Assembly (NCBI RefSeq): GCF_003312425.1
Contig: NZ_QNUX01000018.1
Span: forward strand, 1 to 58,933
DNA: 58,933 bases
Direction: 5' to 3'
Source of the DNA: Flavobacterium psychrolimnae
GTDB lineage: Bacteria; Bacteroidota; Bacteroidia; Flavobacteriales; Flavobacteriaceae
Shown: positions 8,514 to 18,178 of the stretch, one piece after another
How the letters are laid out: each line of letters begins with the position of its first letter
Numbering within the stretch: position 1 is the first letter of the stretch
Made by a program: the position numbers and the translations under genes
The notes under the pieces: model-generated
Told to the model about the DNA's origin: nothing
The model's database searches: none
Seen by the model: the letters and a program-made list of their open reading frames with translations, nothing else

Positions 8514-10923
8514 TTACATCCTGTTTTTATTGTTTACAATAGATAGTTTTTCCTAATATAAAATTTCAGGAATAACTACAGCTGACGATGGTAGAATACT
8601 GGCTTCCGTTGAAGTATATAATAGATCTTCCGGGACTAAATACCTATCTAACGCTAAAGGAGAGTTTTCAATAGAGTTTGACAAACCAGGCAATTATGAA
8701 CTCGTTTTTTACAAAGAAAACTATGCCTTTTTAGAAAAAACAGTTTCAACATCCGAAGAAAGTATTGTTATTATTTTAGATAAAATCACCAACCTTTCGG
8801 AAGTAGTTATCAATAAACAAAAAGAAAAAATATTTGCACTTAATAAATTAAAAGATATTGATGAAACGGCCATTTATGCCGGAAAGAAAACCGAAGTAAT
8901 CTCGTTAAACAAACTTACGGCAAACAAGGCAACCAACAATGCACGTCAAATATTTGCTCAAGTTGTAGGATTAACAATCAACGAAAGTTCAGATGGAGGT
9001 TTACAATTAAGTATTGGTGGACGTGGATTGGATCCAAACCGAACATCCAATTTTAATACCCGACAAAACGGTTATGATATCAGTGCCGATGTTTTGGGTT
9101 ATCCCGAAAGTTATTATGCAACACCTACCGAGGCTCTCGAAAAAATTCAAGTAATTCGCGGTGCAGCATCATTGCAATATGGAACCCAATTTGGCGGATT
9201 AGTCAATTTTAAATTAAAAACGCCAAGCAAAAAACCATTCGAATTTACAACAAGAAATAGCATTGGATCTTATGGTTTGTTTACCAATTTCACTTCATTA
9301 AGCGGTACAAAAGATAAATTCAGTTACTATACCTTTTATAATTACAAGCAAGGAAATGGTTTTAGATCCAATTCTGAATTCGAGAGTAAAAATTATTTTG
9401 GAAATTTAAATTATCAATTAAACGATAAAACTTCCTTGCATTTGGACTACACTTATTTTAATTATCTAGCCCAACAAGCCGGCGGATTGACCGATGTGAT
9501 GTTTAACGATAACCCTACACAAAGCAACAGAACCATGAATTGGTTTGCAGTAAACTGGAACTTATTTGCATTGCGCTTGAAACATAAATTTAATGCTAAT
9601 GCCGATTTTTCACTGCAATTATTTGGGCTAGATGCTAGCCGCAAAGCTGTTGGATATCGTTCCAATAGAGTATCTAATCCTGATGTATTAGGAACGGAAA
9701 GAGATTTAATAGTAGGGGAATTTGTCAATTGGGGTGCTGAAGCACGATTTTTAAAACGGTACAGAATAAAAAACAACACCAGTGCTTTTTTAATTGGAGC
9801 CAAATATTACCAATCTGAAAATTCCGGAATTCAAGGTCCGGGAAGCTCCGGTAGTGATGCCAATTTTAATGTTGCCGATGCAGAATTCCCTTTTTATCAA
9901 AATCAATCCAATTATACATATCCGAACTTGAATGTATCTGTTTTTGGGGAGAATATCTTTAAAATAACACCTAAGTTCTCTATTACTCCAGGTTTTAGAT
10001 TTGAAAAAATAAAAACACAAGCAGAAGGTTCTTATCGGAAAATAAATCTGGATTTAGCAGGAAATGTGATTTTAGACGAAACTAAGTTTGAGAATAATAT
10101 AAAAGACCGAAACTTTGTTTTAGTAGGAGTTGGATTAAGTTATAAACCACGAAACAGAATTGAATTTTATGGAAATGTTTCACAGAACTATCGCTCTGTA
10201 ACTTTTAATGATATTCGAACCGTAAGTCCAAGTCAGGTGATTGATGAAAATATTACAGATGAAAAAGGCTATACTTCGGATATTGGAATTCGCGGGCAAA
10301 TAGGCGACAAAGTAACTTTTGACGCAAGTGTTTACGGATTGTATTATGATGATAAAATTGGTGAATATGAAACTAGAAATCCCAATGGTTCAGCAGCAAT
10401 AGTACGATTCCGAGATAATATTGGAACAGCAGTCACGTATGGTTTTGAAACGATGTTCGATTGGAGTTTAAATAAAACATTTTTCAAACAAAACGACAAC
10501 TTTTCTTGGAATGTATTCTCCAATATCGCTATCACCGATTCGGAATATTTAAAATCAGACGCACCAAATATTGAAGGAAATAAGGTAGAGTTTGTTCCGC
10601 TTTATAACATTAAGACAGGAATTGGGTATAAAAACTTTATTTCGAGTGTACAATTTACCTATGTTTCTTCTCAATTTACGGAAGCTAATAACAGTAAAAC
10701 AGATGTAAATGACAATACGTATGGCATTTTTGGTCAAATTCCAGCCTATTATGTAGCTGATTTCTCCACCTCCTACAAATGGAAAAACTGTAAATTGGAA
10801 GCTGGAATCACCAACTTTACAAACAATAGTTATTTTACAAGAAGAGCAACTGGCTACCCAGGACCAGGAATAATACCTTCTGATACTAGAACTTTTTACA
10901 CAACTTTAGAATTTGTGTTTTAG
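8494..10923 (+). pseudogene. TonB-dependent receptor with a stop at the end of its signal peptide
   Basis: The full frame runs from ATG 8494 to 10923 (about 809 codons). It encodes a signal peptide (MKLKDFSYILFLLFTIDSFS), a CarboxypepD_reg-like domain, a plug (ALEKIQVIRGAASLQYGTQFGG) and a 22-strand barrel ending in FVF. A single TAA at 8554-8556 sits right after the signal peptide, where CAA (Gln) would be expected. Internal starts such as ATG 9028 would make a product without a signal, so export should fail. Otherwise the frame is intact, which suggests recent loss. It resembles FecA-type iron or siderophore receptors. It starts inside the end of the HTTM gene (20-bp overlap), a coupled pair. 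Confidence 0.85.
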
Positions 10924-11042
10924 AGTAATAAAAGCTTACCCTGATCTTCTCCTAAAGTTGTTGGTAAGTATTAAAATCAGTAAATTACGGGAAGTTGCCT
11001 ATGAGTATTTTACCGTTCTTTTCATCTCTCCATTTCTTGGAC

Positions 11043-11876
11043 TTATATTTTATTAAAAACGAGTAACGGTACTTTGGCTTTAAAGGAATAATTGGCTGAG
11101 TTACTGGAGAAAAATATTTTGTCGAAAAAACTTCTGTTTTGTTGCGTGAACATAATCATCATGGAAGGTTTTGACTGCTTAATTACCGCCTCTATGTTTG
11201 AAATTAAACTCTTGGCCAGATTGATATTTTCGATATGCAGTTTAATATTATGCTTTGAATTTTTTTTTACCAATTCATCTATGGTGTTTTTGTTGGTTGT
11301 TATTTCGGCGGGGAAATTGAAATGGAGTATTTCAACTTTTGCCTTTAATGGCTTCGTGAATTCAATTACTTTTTTCAGTTCATTTTCAAGATTTACAAGA
11401 TCGGAGGCGTAAATAACGCTCTTTATCTCACTTCGACGATAATTCTGGGGTACGGCTATAACAGGAACTGTTGAATGGGAGATTAGACTGGAAGTGTTTG
11501 TGCCGAATATTTTTTTCAGTTTTCCTGAGCCTCTGGTGCTGATGCAGATAAAACTGAATTTATTTTCCTGGGCATATTCCCGGATATTGCTGTCCGCAAG
11601 AACAGCACTATTTATTATACACTTCTTATTTATAGAAACAACATCCATGTCCCTATAAACCGATGCTACAAATTGGTTTAGTTTTTTTTGAATTTTATCC
11701 GCTTCTTTCCTTTCATAATCAGCAAAGGCAAGATTGCTTAACGACGTGAGATTTGCCATGTAGTAGGAATGAAAAAAAGTCAACTCAAATTTATGTTGGG
11801 ATGCCAATTGAATGGCAAAACGCAAACCTGCTTTTGAATTTGAAGAAAAATCGGTGGTAACAAGAATTTTATCCAT
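11043..11876 (-). CDS. Tandem universal stress protein (UspA family)
   Basis: 277 residues with two UspA-like domains. The first begins MDKILVTTDFSSNSKAGLRFAIQLA and carries the nucleotide-binding type motif near residues 110-135 (ISTRGSGKLKKIFGTNTSSLISHSTVPVIAVP). The second (about 140-277) is degenerate and has lost the Gly-rich motif. Two-domain Usp proteins are common in Bacteroidota and are induced by starvation or stress. The gene lies 62 bp downstream of the TerC-type gene and is probably co-transcribed with it. Confidence 0.85.
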   Translation of the reverse strand: MDKILVTTDFSSNSKAGLRFAIQLASQHKFELTFFHSYYMANLTSLSNLAFADYERKEADKIQKKLNQFVASVYRDMDVVSINKKCIINSAVLADSNIREYAQENKFSFICISTRGSGKLKKIFGTNTSSLISHSTVPVIAVPQNYRRSEIKSVIYASDLVNLENELKKVIEFTKPLKAKVEILHFNFPAEITTNKNTIDELVKKNSKHNIKLHIENINLAKSLISNIEAVIKQSKPSMMIMFTQQNRSFFDKIFFSSNSANYSFKAKVPLLVFNKI

Positions 11877-11938
11877 TATCTTTTATGTTAATTGTTATTA
11901 TGGCAAAACACTATTCAATTGACCGATTAAATCTATTA

Positions 11939-12850
11939 TCATCTCTTGCGAGACATCAATGATGCTGCAATGCTCAAGATTAAAATAACGAGAATTACCA
12001 ACAAAGCAATTTGTATTGGCAATTTGTAGAAATCAGCCAGCAACATCTTCAGTCCAACAAATATTAATATCAAAGCAAGTCCCTTCGACAAATACCGAAA
12101 TTTATCCATCATTCCCGCCAGTGCAAAATACAAAGAGCGCAAGCCAAGTATTGCAAACACATTTGAAGTATAAACAATAAAATGGTCTTGTGTGATTGCC
12201 AGTATTGCAGGAATGCTATCCGCCGCAAAAATCAAATCGGTGGTTTCAATCAACACCAATACTAAAAATAAAGGCGTTGCAAACCGTTTCCCATCTTGTT
12301 TTACAAAAAATTTACCACCATGCAGTTCATTAGTAACAGGCATTACTCTTCTGAATAATTTTATAAGGGGATTTTTTTCTGGCTCAATTATTATCTCCTT
12401 TTGCTTAAGCATCTTATATCCCGTATAAATCAGTATCGCCCCGAAAACATAAATCGTCCAATGGAATTTTTCGAGTAACGCGACTCCCGCAAAAATAAAT
12501 GCAGCCCGCATTATTAAAGCTCCGATAATTCCCCAAAACAAAATTCTATGCTGATGGATAGCCGGAATTTTGAAATAAGAAAAAATTAAAACGAATACAA
12601 AAATATTATCTACGCTCAATGCTTTTTCAATCACATAACCCGTAAAAAACTCCAATGCTTTTACCTCGCCTTGCCAGTAATAAATAAGCCCATTGAAACA
12701 CATGGCAAGTGTTATCCAAACCCCCGTCCAAATCATGGCTTCTTTAATGCTTACTTCATGCGCTTTGCGGTTAAACACCCCTAAATCCAATGCCAGCATC
12801 AGCAGTACAAATACGTTAAAACCAATCCAAAAACTCAAATCCGTTTGCAT
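11939..12850 (-). CDS. TerC/Alx-type membrane protein
   Basis: 303 residues with eight or nine membrane segments. Both TerC motifs are present: EKALSVDNIFVFVLIFSYF (about residues 75-95) and ETTDLIFAADSIPAILAI (about 200-220), as in E. coli Alx. The family exports manganese or otherwise adjusts metal levels. E. coli alx is controlled by a pH/Mn riboswitch (yybP-ykoY), but I could not recognise that fold in the 480 bp upstream. It lies between the Usp gene and the ATPase and is one of two different TerC proteins in the window. Confidence 0.9.
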   Translation of the reverse strand: MQTDLSFWIGFNVFVLLMLALDLGVFNRKAHEVSIKEAMIWTGVWITLAMCFNGLIYYWQGEVKALEFFTGYVIEKALSVDNIFVFVLIFSYFKIPAIHQHRILFWGIIGALIMRAAFIFAGVALLEKFHWTIYVFGAILIYTGYKMLKQKEIIIEPEKNPLIKLFRRVMPVTNELHGGKFFVKQDGKRFATPLFLVLVLIETTDLIFAADSIPAILAITQDHFIVYTSNVFAILGLRSLYFALAGMMDKFRYLSKGLALILIFVGLKMLLADFYKLPIQIALLVILVILILSIAASLMSRKR

Positions 12851-13329
12851 ACTTGTACTTGTTTAATTTTTCGACTCCTCTTGTTTTACCAAATTCATTT
12901 GGTCGATTTTTACGGTTTACCAAAATGTTTGTCTATTGAATCTTACTAAAATACTTTTCTATAACGATGGTCTGACAGTCTGCGTCTACAAGCTGTTCGG
13001 GATTTACTTGTACAAACTGTATTGAACGAAAACGCTTCTTAAAGGTAATGAACTTTTTGGCAAATGCCTAACAAAATTTTATAGCATGAAAAAACTTGAT
13101 GCTTGTATGAATCCTTTATAGTTTGTAATACCTATACTATTGATTATAGTCATATTTCATATTCTATTGTTTATATTCGGTTCGATTTTTTTTTCTATAA
13201 TACTCTGTAAGTTTGACACAAATGTTGCGGCATAAAAACCTTGTTCAATACTCCAAACTGTATGACCTCTAAATTGTTCAAATTGTTGCTGTGTTGTTTC
13301 ACAGTAATTGCCAAAGTAGTTTCATGAGT
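12851..13329. other. Gene-free region upstream of the TerC gene
   Basis: About 480 bp between the minus-strand TerC gene and the small Cys-rich gene. I see no coding frame, no recognised RNA and no strong hairpin. It probably holds the promoter of the TerC-Usp pair. Confidence 0.5.
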
Positions 13330-13524
13330 TCAGTGTTTATGTTTTTTTATTTCATCGGCATAAGGATCATATCCATCTTGTTTTAGGTTTTTGTTGATTG
13401 GTTCACAAAACATTTCATTTACTATGCTACAATCCATTCTTCCTCCTTGTAAAACACTTCTTGACAACAAGTTTTTCCTCGCATATAAAACATGTACTTC
13501 ACAACAAGTATTACATCTTAACAT
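13330..13524 (-). CDS. Small Cys-rich protein after the P-type ATPase
   Basis: 64 residues if started at ATG 13524, which overlaps the ATPase stop by 14 bp; an upstream in-frame ATG at 13560 gives 76. The first residues carry a CxxCC motif (MLRCNTCCEV), with further Cys at MDCSIV and MFCEP and a His-rich end (KKHKH). This looks like a metal-binding peptide. The overlap suggests translation coupled to the ATPase, so it could be a metallochaperone or regulator of that pump. No family is recognised. It might be a chance ORF, but the clustered metal ligands and its placement argue for a real gene. Confidence 0.5.
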   Translation of the reverse strand: MLRCNTCCEVHVLYARKNLLSRSVLQGGRMDCSIVNEMFCEPINKNLKQDGYDPYADEIKKHKH

Positions 13525-16243
13525 TTTTAAAATATTTTCTTTGAATCCATTTTTCAACACTGATAATTATTAGAATTGAAAAAGCTACCATGGCTGACAT
13601 CCCCCATGCCTCAGCTTTTAATGGAGATGAATGAAACCAACGATTCATAAATGGAAAATAAACAAAAGCGGCTTGAACAAACAGTACTGTTGCAATTCCG
13701 ATATAAATAAATGGATTGGAGAAAAGCCCGATTTGATTGACTGAAAAATTAAGAGATCGGCAATCAATAAGGTAAAACACCTGAAATAAAACCATTGCTG
13801 TTACAGCCATTGTTTGAGCTTCCGAAATGGCCAGTGAGTGTTCCATGCCTCTGGACAGTTCAATATTATATTCCCAAAGAAATAATCCAATTGTTCCACC
13901 TGCCATTACCAGAGAAACCAGTGTCATCCTGAAAATTATCAAAGAACTTAATAAAGGTTTATTGGGCTTACGTGGAGGACGATTCATTACATTGGGTTCC
14001 ATTGCTTCAAGTGCAAGCGGCAATGACAAGGCAACGGCAGTTATAAGATTGATCCATAATACCTGAACAGGCTGTATTGGGATGAGTAGAATTCCCCCTT
14101 CAGAGGGAAAAAATAACACGGCAATAAAAATAACCAATCCCAATCCTATACTTGTAGGCAGAAGAAATACAATCGATTTCAAAAGGTTATCAAATACTCT
14201 GCGTCCTTCTTCAACAGCAGCCTTTATACTTTCAAAATTATCATCGGCCAGGATAATGTCTGCCGCCTCTTTGGCAACAGCCGTACCACTGATACCCATA
14301 GCTACGCCAATATCTGCACGTTTAAGTGCTGGGGCGTCATTTACACCATCTCCTGTCATGGCTACCACTTCCCCGTTGGCCTGAAGGGCTTTTACTAGAT
14401 TTAATTTATCTTCGGGGGATACCCGTGCGAAAATATTGGTGTTTTTTACTACCTCTTGAATCTCCTGGGCATTCAAATTCTGAAGTTCCTTTCCGGTGAT
14501 AACCCTGTCTGCATTTATAAATCCAAGTTCCCTGCCTATTGCTGCGGCTGTTGCAGGATGGTCTCCGGTAATCATTTTCACCGTAATACCTGCATTATGA
14601 CACGAATCGATCGCTTCTTTTACTTCCATCCTTGGAGGGTCACTTATGGCCTGTATCCCTAAAAAAGTAAAATCGCAAAGATCCTCTTCCGTAATGAGTG
14701 ATGAATGTTCGCTATCCAACTTTCTGGAAGCGAAAGCCAATACTCTCATTCCTGTTCCTGCTAATTGTAAAGCCTCCGTTCGTACCTGTTCTGTGTCAAA
14801 GACAATGGATGAATTTTCACTATTTAATAAAAGTGGAATAACTGATTCAGGTGCGCCTTTAAGGTAAATCATTTTTTCTCCGGAAGGGGATAGATGGAGC
14901 GTAGCCATTATTTTTTTTTCGGAATCAAAGGGTAATTCATCCAACCTCCGCCATTTGCTTCTTAGTTCGTCCTCGTTTATTCCAAACTTTCCAGCTACTG
15001 CTATCAGGGCAACCTCTGTAGGGTCTCCTACTGATTTCCAATGACCCTCTTTTTTATGAAGTGTTGCGTCATTGCACAGTGCTGCAGCCTTAATAAGTTC
15101 ACCAATTTCATCATCTGTTCCTTCTTCATCGGAATCATTTTTTAAAATTTTACCATCAGTATTAATGCCTACTCCTGTAACATTGAATTTTTGCTTTCCA
15201 TTCCAAAGTACCTGAACGGTCATTTCGTTAAGGGTAAGCGTTCCCGTTTTGTCTGAGCAGATTACAGTGGTGCTACCCAAGGTTTCTACAGCAGATAAAT
15301 GCTTGATAATAGCTTGTCTCTTTGCCATTCGCATAATACCGATAGCTGATGCAATAGTAATTACGGCAGGCAGTCCTTCTGGGATAGCTGCTACCGCAAG
15401 AGTAATGGCAAAAAATATTGCATCTATGAATGTATAATTACGAAATATTCCTATTAGAAAAACTAAAATACCAACAAGGATGATGGCATAGGTAATTCCC
15501 CGTGCAATTTTTTCAAGAGATTTTGTCAGTGGAGATTTGACTGATGTGGTAATTTGAAGAAGTGCGGAAATTTTACCAATCTCGGTTTTAATGCCTGTCA
15601 AAACAACTACGCCTTCTGCTGTGCCGGAAGTAATCAATGTGCCGCTAAAAACCATATTTTTACGATCAGCAACTCCTGCATCTGCGTCAATAATATCCGT
15701 GTTTTTTTCCACCGGCAAGGATTCTCCTGTAAGGATAGATTCATTACACTGCATATTTTTTACGAATGTGAGCCGCATATCTGCCGATACCTTATCGCCA
15801 GCCTGAAGCAATACATAATCACCGGGAACTAGTTCAGCAGCCTGAATATTCTTTTGCTTTCCATCTCTAATCACTGTAGCATTTTCCGGAATTAATTGGA
15901 GAAGCCCCTGAATGGTTTTTCCAGCCTGGTACTCCTGAACAAACCCGATAATGGCATTAATAATTATTACACAAAACACCACTATACCATCTGTGATTTT
16001 GCCCATAGTTATAGCAAGGATGGTAGCAGTAAGTAGAACATATATAAGCGGGTTAAGAAATTGCCTCAGCAAAATTTTAAAGGCACTTTCTCTACTTTGC
16101 CTGTAAATGATATTAGGTCCTTCCTTTTTCAAGCGCTTCCCAGCTTCTGTTGTACTAAGACCTTCAGAGGAAGTATCGAGACTCTCTAATACATTACTGT
16201 ATGAAACTGAATGCCATTCTTTATTTTGGACTATGCTACTCAT
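13511..16243 (-). CDS. Cation-translocating P-type ATPase (P2-like)
   Basis: 910 residues with the full P-type ATPase plan: N-terminal cation-ATPase domain, TGES in the actuator domain (about residue 172), PEGLP in membrane helix 4 (about 288), the DKTGT phosphorylation site (Asp about 331) and TGDGVNDAP (about 632), with a six-helix C-terminal block. It resembles PacL/PMR1/CtpF-like calcium or monovalent-cation pumps. In helix 5 and helix 6 (NLITAVALSLPLALEAMEP) several Ca-binding acidic residues of SERCA are not visible, so calcium specificity is uncertain. A small Cys-rich gene overlaps its 3' end. Confidence 0.92.
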   Translation of the reverse strand: MSSIVQNKEWHSVSYSNVLESLDTSSEGLSTTEAGKRLKKEGPNIIYRQSRESAFKILLRQFLNPLIYVLLTATILAITMGKITDGIVVFCVIIINAIIGFVQEYQAGKTIQGLLQLIPENATVIRDGKQKNIQAAELVPGDYVLLQAGDKVSADMRLTFVKNMQCNESILTGESLPVEKNTDIIDADAGVADRKNMVFSGTLITSGTAEGVVVLTGIKTEIGKISALLQITTSVKSPLTKSLEKIARGITYAIILVGILVFLIGIFRNYTFIDAIFFAITLAVAAIPEGLPAVITIASAIGIMRMAKRQAIIKHLSAVETLGSTTVICSDKTGTLTLNEMTVQVLWNGKQKFNVTGVGINTDGKILKNDSDEEGTDDEIGELIKAAALCNDATLHKKEGHWKSVGDPTEVALIAVAGKFGINEDELRSKWRRLDELPFDSEKKIMATLHLSPSGEKMIYLKGAPESVIPLLLNSENSSIVFDTEQVRTEALQLAGTGMRVLAFASRKLDSEHSSLITEEDLCDFTFLGIQAISDPPRMEVKEAIDSCHNAGITVKMITGDHPATAAAIGRELGFINADRVITGKELQNLNAQEIQEVVKNTNIFARVSPEDKLNLVKALQANGEVVAMTGDGVNDAPALKRADIGVAMGISGTAVAKEAADIILADDNFESIKAAVEEGRRVFDNLLKSIVFLLPTSIGLGLVIFIAVLFFPSEGGILLIPIQPVQVLWINLITAVALSLPLALEAMEPNVMNRPPRKPNKPLLSSLIIFRMTLVSLVMAGGTIGLFLWEYNIELSRGMEHSLAISEAQTMAVTAMVLFQVFYLIDCRSLNFSVNQIGLFSNPFIYIGIATVLFVQAAFVYFPFMNRWFHSSPLKAEAWGMSAMVAFSILIIISVEKWIQRKYFKNVKM

Positions 16244-16320
16244 AAAATCTTCATTTATCGTTACTTAATTATCTAAAAAACAATTAAAATCATTCAGAAA
16301 TAGGTGCTACTTAAATTTGT

Positions 16321-16755
16321 TCAGGGTTTGTTTTGTGGTGTCTTACAATATTTCAACAAAAAATAAGCAAGACCGAGCGCAGCAATTAACAAAGCTAAAC
16401 TTACAATAGTATTACTATTTGTTTGCTGTATATCTAGTGTGATTATTTTAGTTGAAATAGCAATAATTGAGATTTCTATAATTGGAATAGTAGGAATTGT
16501 ATCGGATGAAATAATTAATAGCAATGCTTTTATAAGCTCATATCCAACCGCAATAATCAATATCAAATTAAACACTTCGAATAAAGTGGAAACATCAATC
16601 AATAAATAAGGTGGAGCGGTAATTTTTTTAAATTCTAAATAGTAAAGATGTAATGTGCCCAATATTAAAATTAAAGTCATAATTCCAATTAAAACACGAA
16701 TTATATTTTTATTAATGGCTATAATTATTCTTAAAAATTTATCATCGCTCTTCAT
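16321..16755 (-). CDS. PsiE-family membrane protein
   Basis: 144 residues with four hydrophobic segments. The order of segments and the motifs FNLILIIAVGYELIKAL and EISIIAISTKIITLD match the phosphate-starvation-inducible PsiE family. E. coli PsiE responds to phosphate limitation, but its biochemical role is unknown. PsiE genes also occur in bacterial stress-tolerance islands, which fits the neighbouring Usp, TerC and ATPase genes. It lies 77 bp upstream of the ATPase on the same strand and may be in the same transcript. Confidence 0.75.
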   Translation of the reverse strand: MKSDDKFLRIIIAINKNIIRVLIGIMTLILILGTLHLYYLEFKKITAPPYLLIDVSTLFEVFNLILIIAVGYELIKALLLIISSDTIPTIPIIEISIIAISTKIITLDIQQTNSNTIVSLALLIAALGLAYFLLKYCKTPQNKP

Positions 16756-17330
16756 AGTATTTTTTTTAACAGATTAAAGTTGGAGATTAATTATTTCAAT
16801 TTTTAAGCGTTGGCTTGTCAAATCGGCAAAAAGCCCTCCGAAAATTGATCTTAAGTTTTCGATATTTTATGTTTGTCCTCCGTGTCAATTTTATCAGGGT
16901 TGTCTTTTACGCTATTAAAGTCCTGCTATTACAAGTAAATTTAGTTATAAAAATGTGTCCTTTTAGCAATATAATTGTTTTTTTGTTTTTTTTTAATTGG
17001 TTGTTAGCAAAATACAGAAACATTAGCTTGTTGGTTAGCAAAACGTTAATCCTATGTTGTCGATGTTTTATGTTTAACAACTATGACAATTTTGTAGGAT
17101 CTTTGTTTTTTTTGCGTAAGTTTTATTTTTCCACTTTCCACATTTTAATTGTCAGCTTAAGTTCGGCGATTTAGTTTTTTCATGCTTCTATTTCCCACTT
17201 TCCAAATTTCGTTTTTTTGCGCCATTGCTTGCTGACGAACCTGATTTACCAAAAGGTAAAATACCCAACCATCGTTCAAACGGGTTAACTTACTCTAGAC
17301 TAAGGTTTGAAATAAAAACCCACTTAAATT
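16756..17330. other. Gene-free AT-rich region
   Basis: About 575 bp between psiE and bioD. The longest frame (16815-17174, plus strand) has low-complexity hydrophobic composition and no family features; I regard it as chance. A small TTTACC/GGTAAA hairpin near 17247-17260 could end the bioD transcript. Confidence 0.5.
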
Positions 17331-17951
17331 TTAAAGTAGTGATTTTATATTTGGTTCAGAGGCGTATTTTAAAATGGTTTGCTTGTCAATTGTTTCTTCA
17401 TTATCAATGCGAAATAAAGATTTCAGCCCCGTGTATTCACAAATGAATTTCTCACTGGTATTTACAGGATTCCCGTTAAATATTATTCCTTTAATGGGAA
17501 TGTTTCTGCGTTGAAGAGCTTCGACGGAAAGCAGTGTATGGTTTATGCTTCCGAGATAATTTCTGGAGACCAGAATAACTTCCACTTTTAATTTTTCTAT
17601 AAGGTCAATTACCAAAGAATCATTATTGAGCGGAACCATCAAACCGCCTGCTCCTTCTATAATGAGATTATTGTTGGTTGGTGGAACTTTAATGGAATCT
17701 AAATTAATTGTAACGCCATCAATAGCGGCAGCGGCATGTGGAGACATTGGTTCTGTAAGGCGGTACGCTTCAGGGAAAAAATCAGAAGTGGAATTACTGA
17801 TAAGTCCCTGCACTTTCATTGTATCTGTTTGGTGCAGATCTCCGGATTGAATAGGCTTCCAATAATCGGCTTTTAGCGCTTCGACGAGAATGGCTGACAC
17901 GATTGTTTTTCCTATATCCGTACCAATTCCTGTTATAAAATATGTTTTCAT
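17331..17951 (-). CDS. bioD: Dethiobiotin synthetase
   Basis: 206 residues, beginning with the Walker A P-loop GIGTDIGKT (residues 8-16) used by BioD to bind ATP. Later come the WKPIQSGDLHQTDT substrate-binding stretch and EGAGGLMVPLN (about 102-112), both diagnostic of the family. The enzyme closes the ureido ring of 7,8-diaminopelargonic acid with CO2 and ATP, the penultimate step of biotin synthesis. Length is close to other Bacteroidota BioD proteins. No other bio genes lie in the window. Confidence 0.93.
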   Translation of the reverse strand: MKTYFITGIGTDIGKTIVSAILVEALKADYWKPIQSGDLHQTDTMKVQGLISNSTSDFFPEAYRLTEPMSPHAAAAIDGVTINLDSIKVPPTNNNLIIEGAGGLMVPLNNDSLVIDLIEKLKVEVILVSRNYLGSINHTLLSVEALQRRNIPIKGIIFNGNPVNTSEKFICEYTGLKSLFRIDNEETIDKQTILKYASEPNIKSLL

Positions 17952-18013
17952 TATGTTGTGTTTTTTTAATTGAATTCGTGACTACTCAGTAACCACAAAT
18001 AATAGACATTTTT

Positions 18014-18134
18014 TTGCCGCTAAGACACAAAGGCGCTAAGTTTTCAAGTCATTTAATTTGATAATTTAAGTAATCAACTTAATCTCTTATTCTTTTCCAA
18101 CTATTTCCTTTGAGCCTTTGTGTCTTTGCGGCAA
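18014..18134. repeat. Inverted-repeat element between bioD and pyrC
   Basis: TTGCCGCTAAGACACAAAGG (18014-18033) and CCTTTGTGTCTTTGCGGCAA (18115-18134) are inverted copies, 19 of 20 bases matching, separated by about 80 bp of AT-rich DNA. T-rich and A-rich flanks extend the pairing slightly. It looks like a short non-coding mobile or REP/MITE-like element. I know similar sequences as dispersed repeats in Bacteroidota genomes, but copy number cannot be judged here. Confidence 0.7.
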
Positions 18135-18178
18135 TTTTTTATTATTCGACTTAGCAGTTATAATTGAGACCTGAATAG

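Noticed and set aside
12851..13329. yybP-ykoY-type manganese riboswitch upstream of the TerC gene
   Set aside because: I found no recognisable paired structure of that class by eye; a covariance search would be decisive.
16815..17174. 119-residue plus-strand ORF
   Set aside because: Hydrophobic, Phe-rich translation of T-rich DNA, without start context, family features or partner gene.
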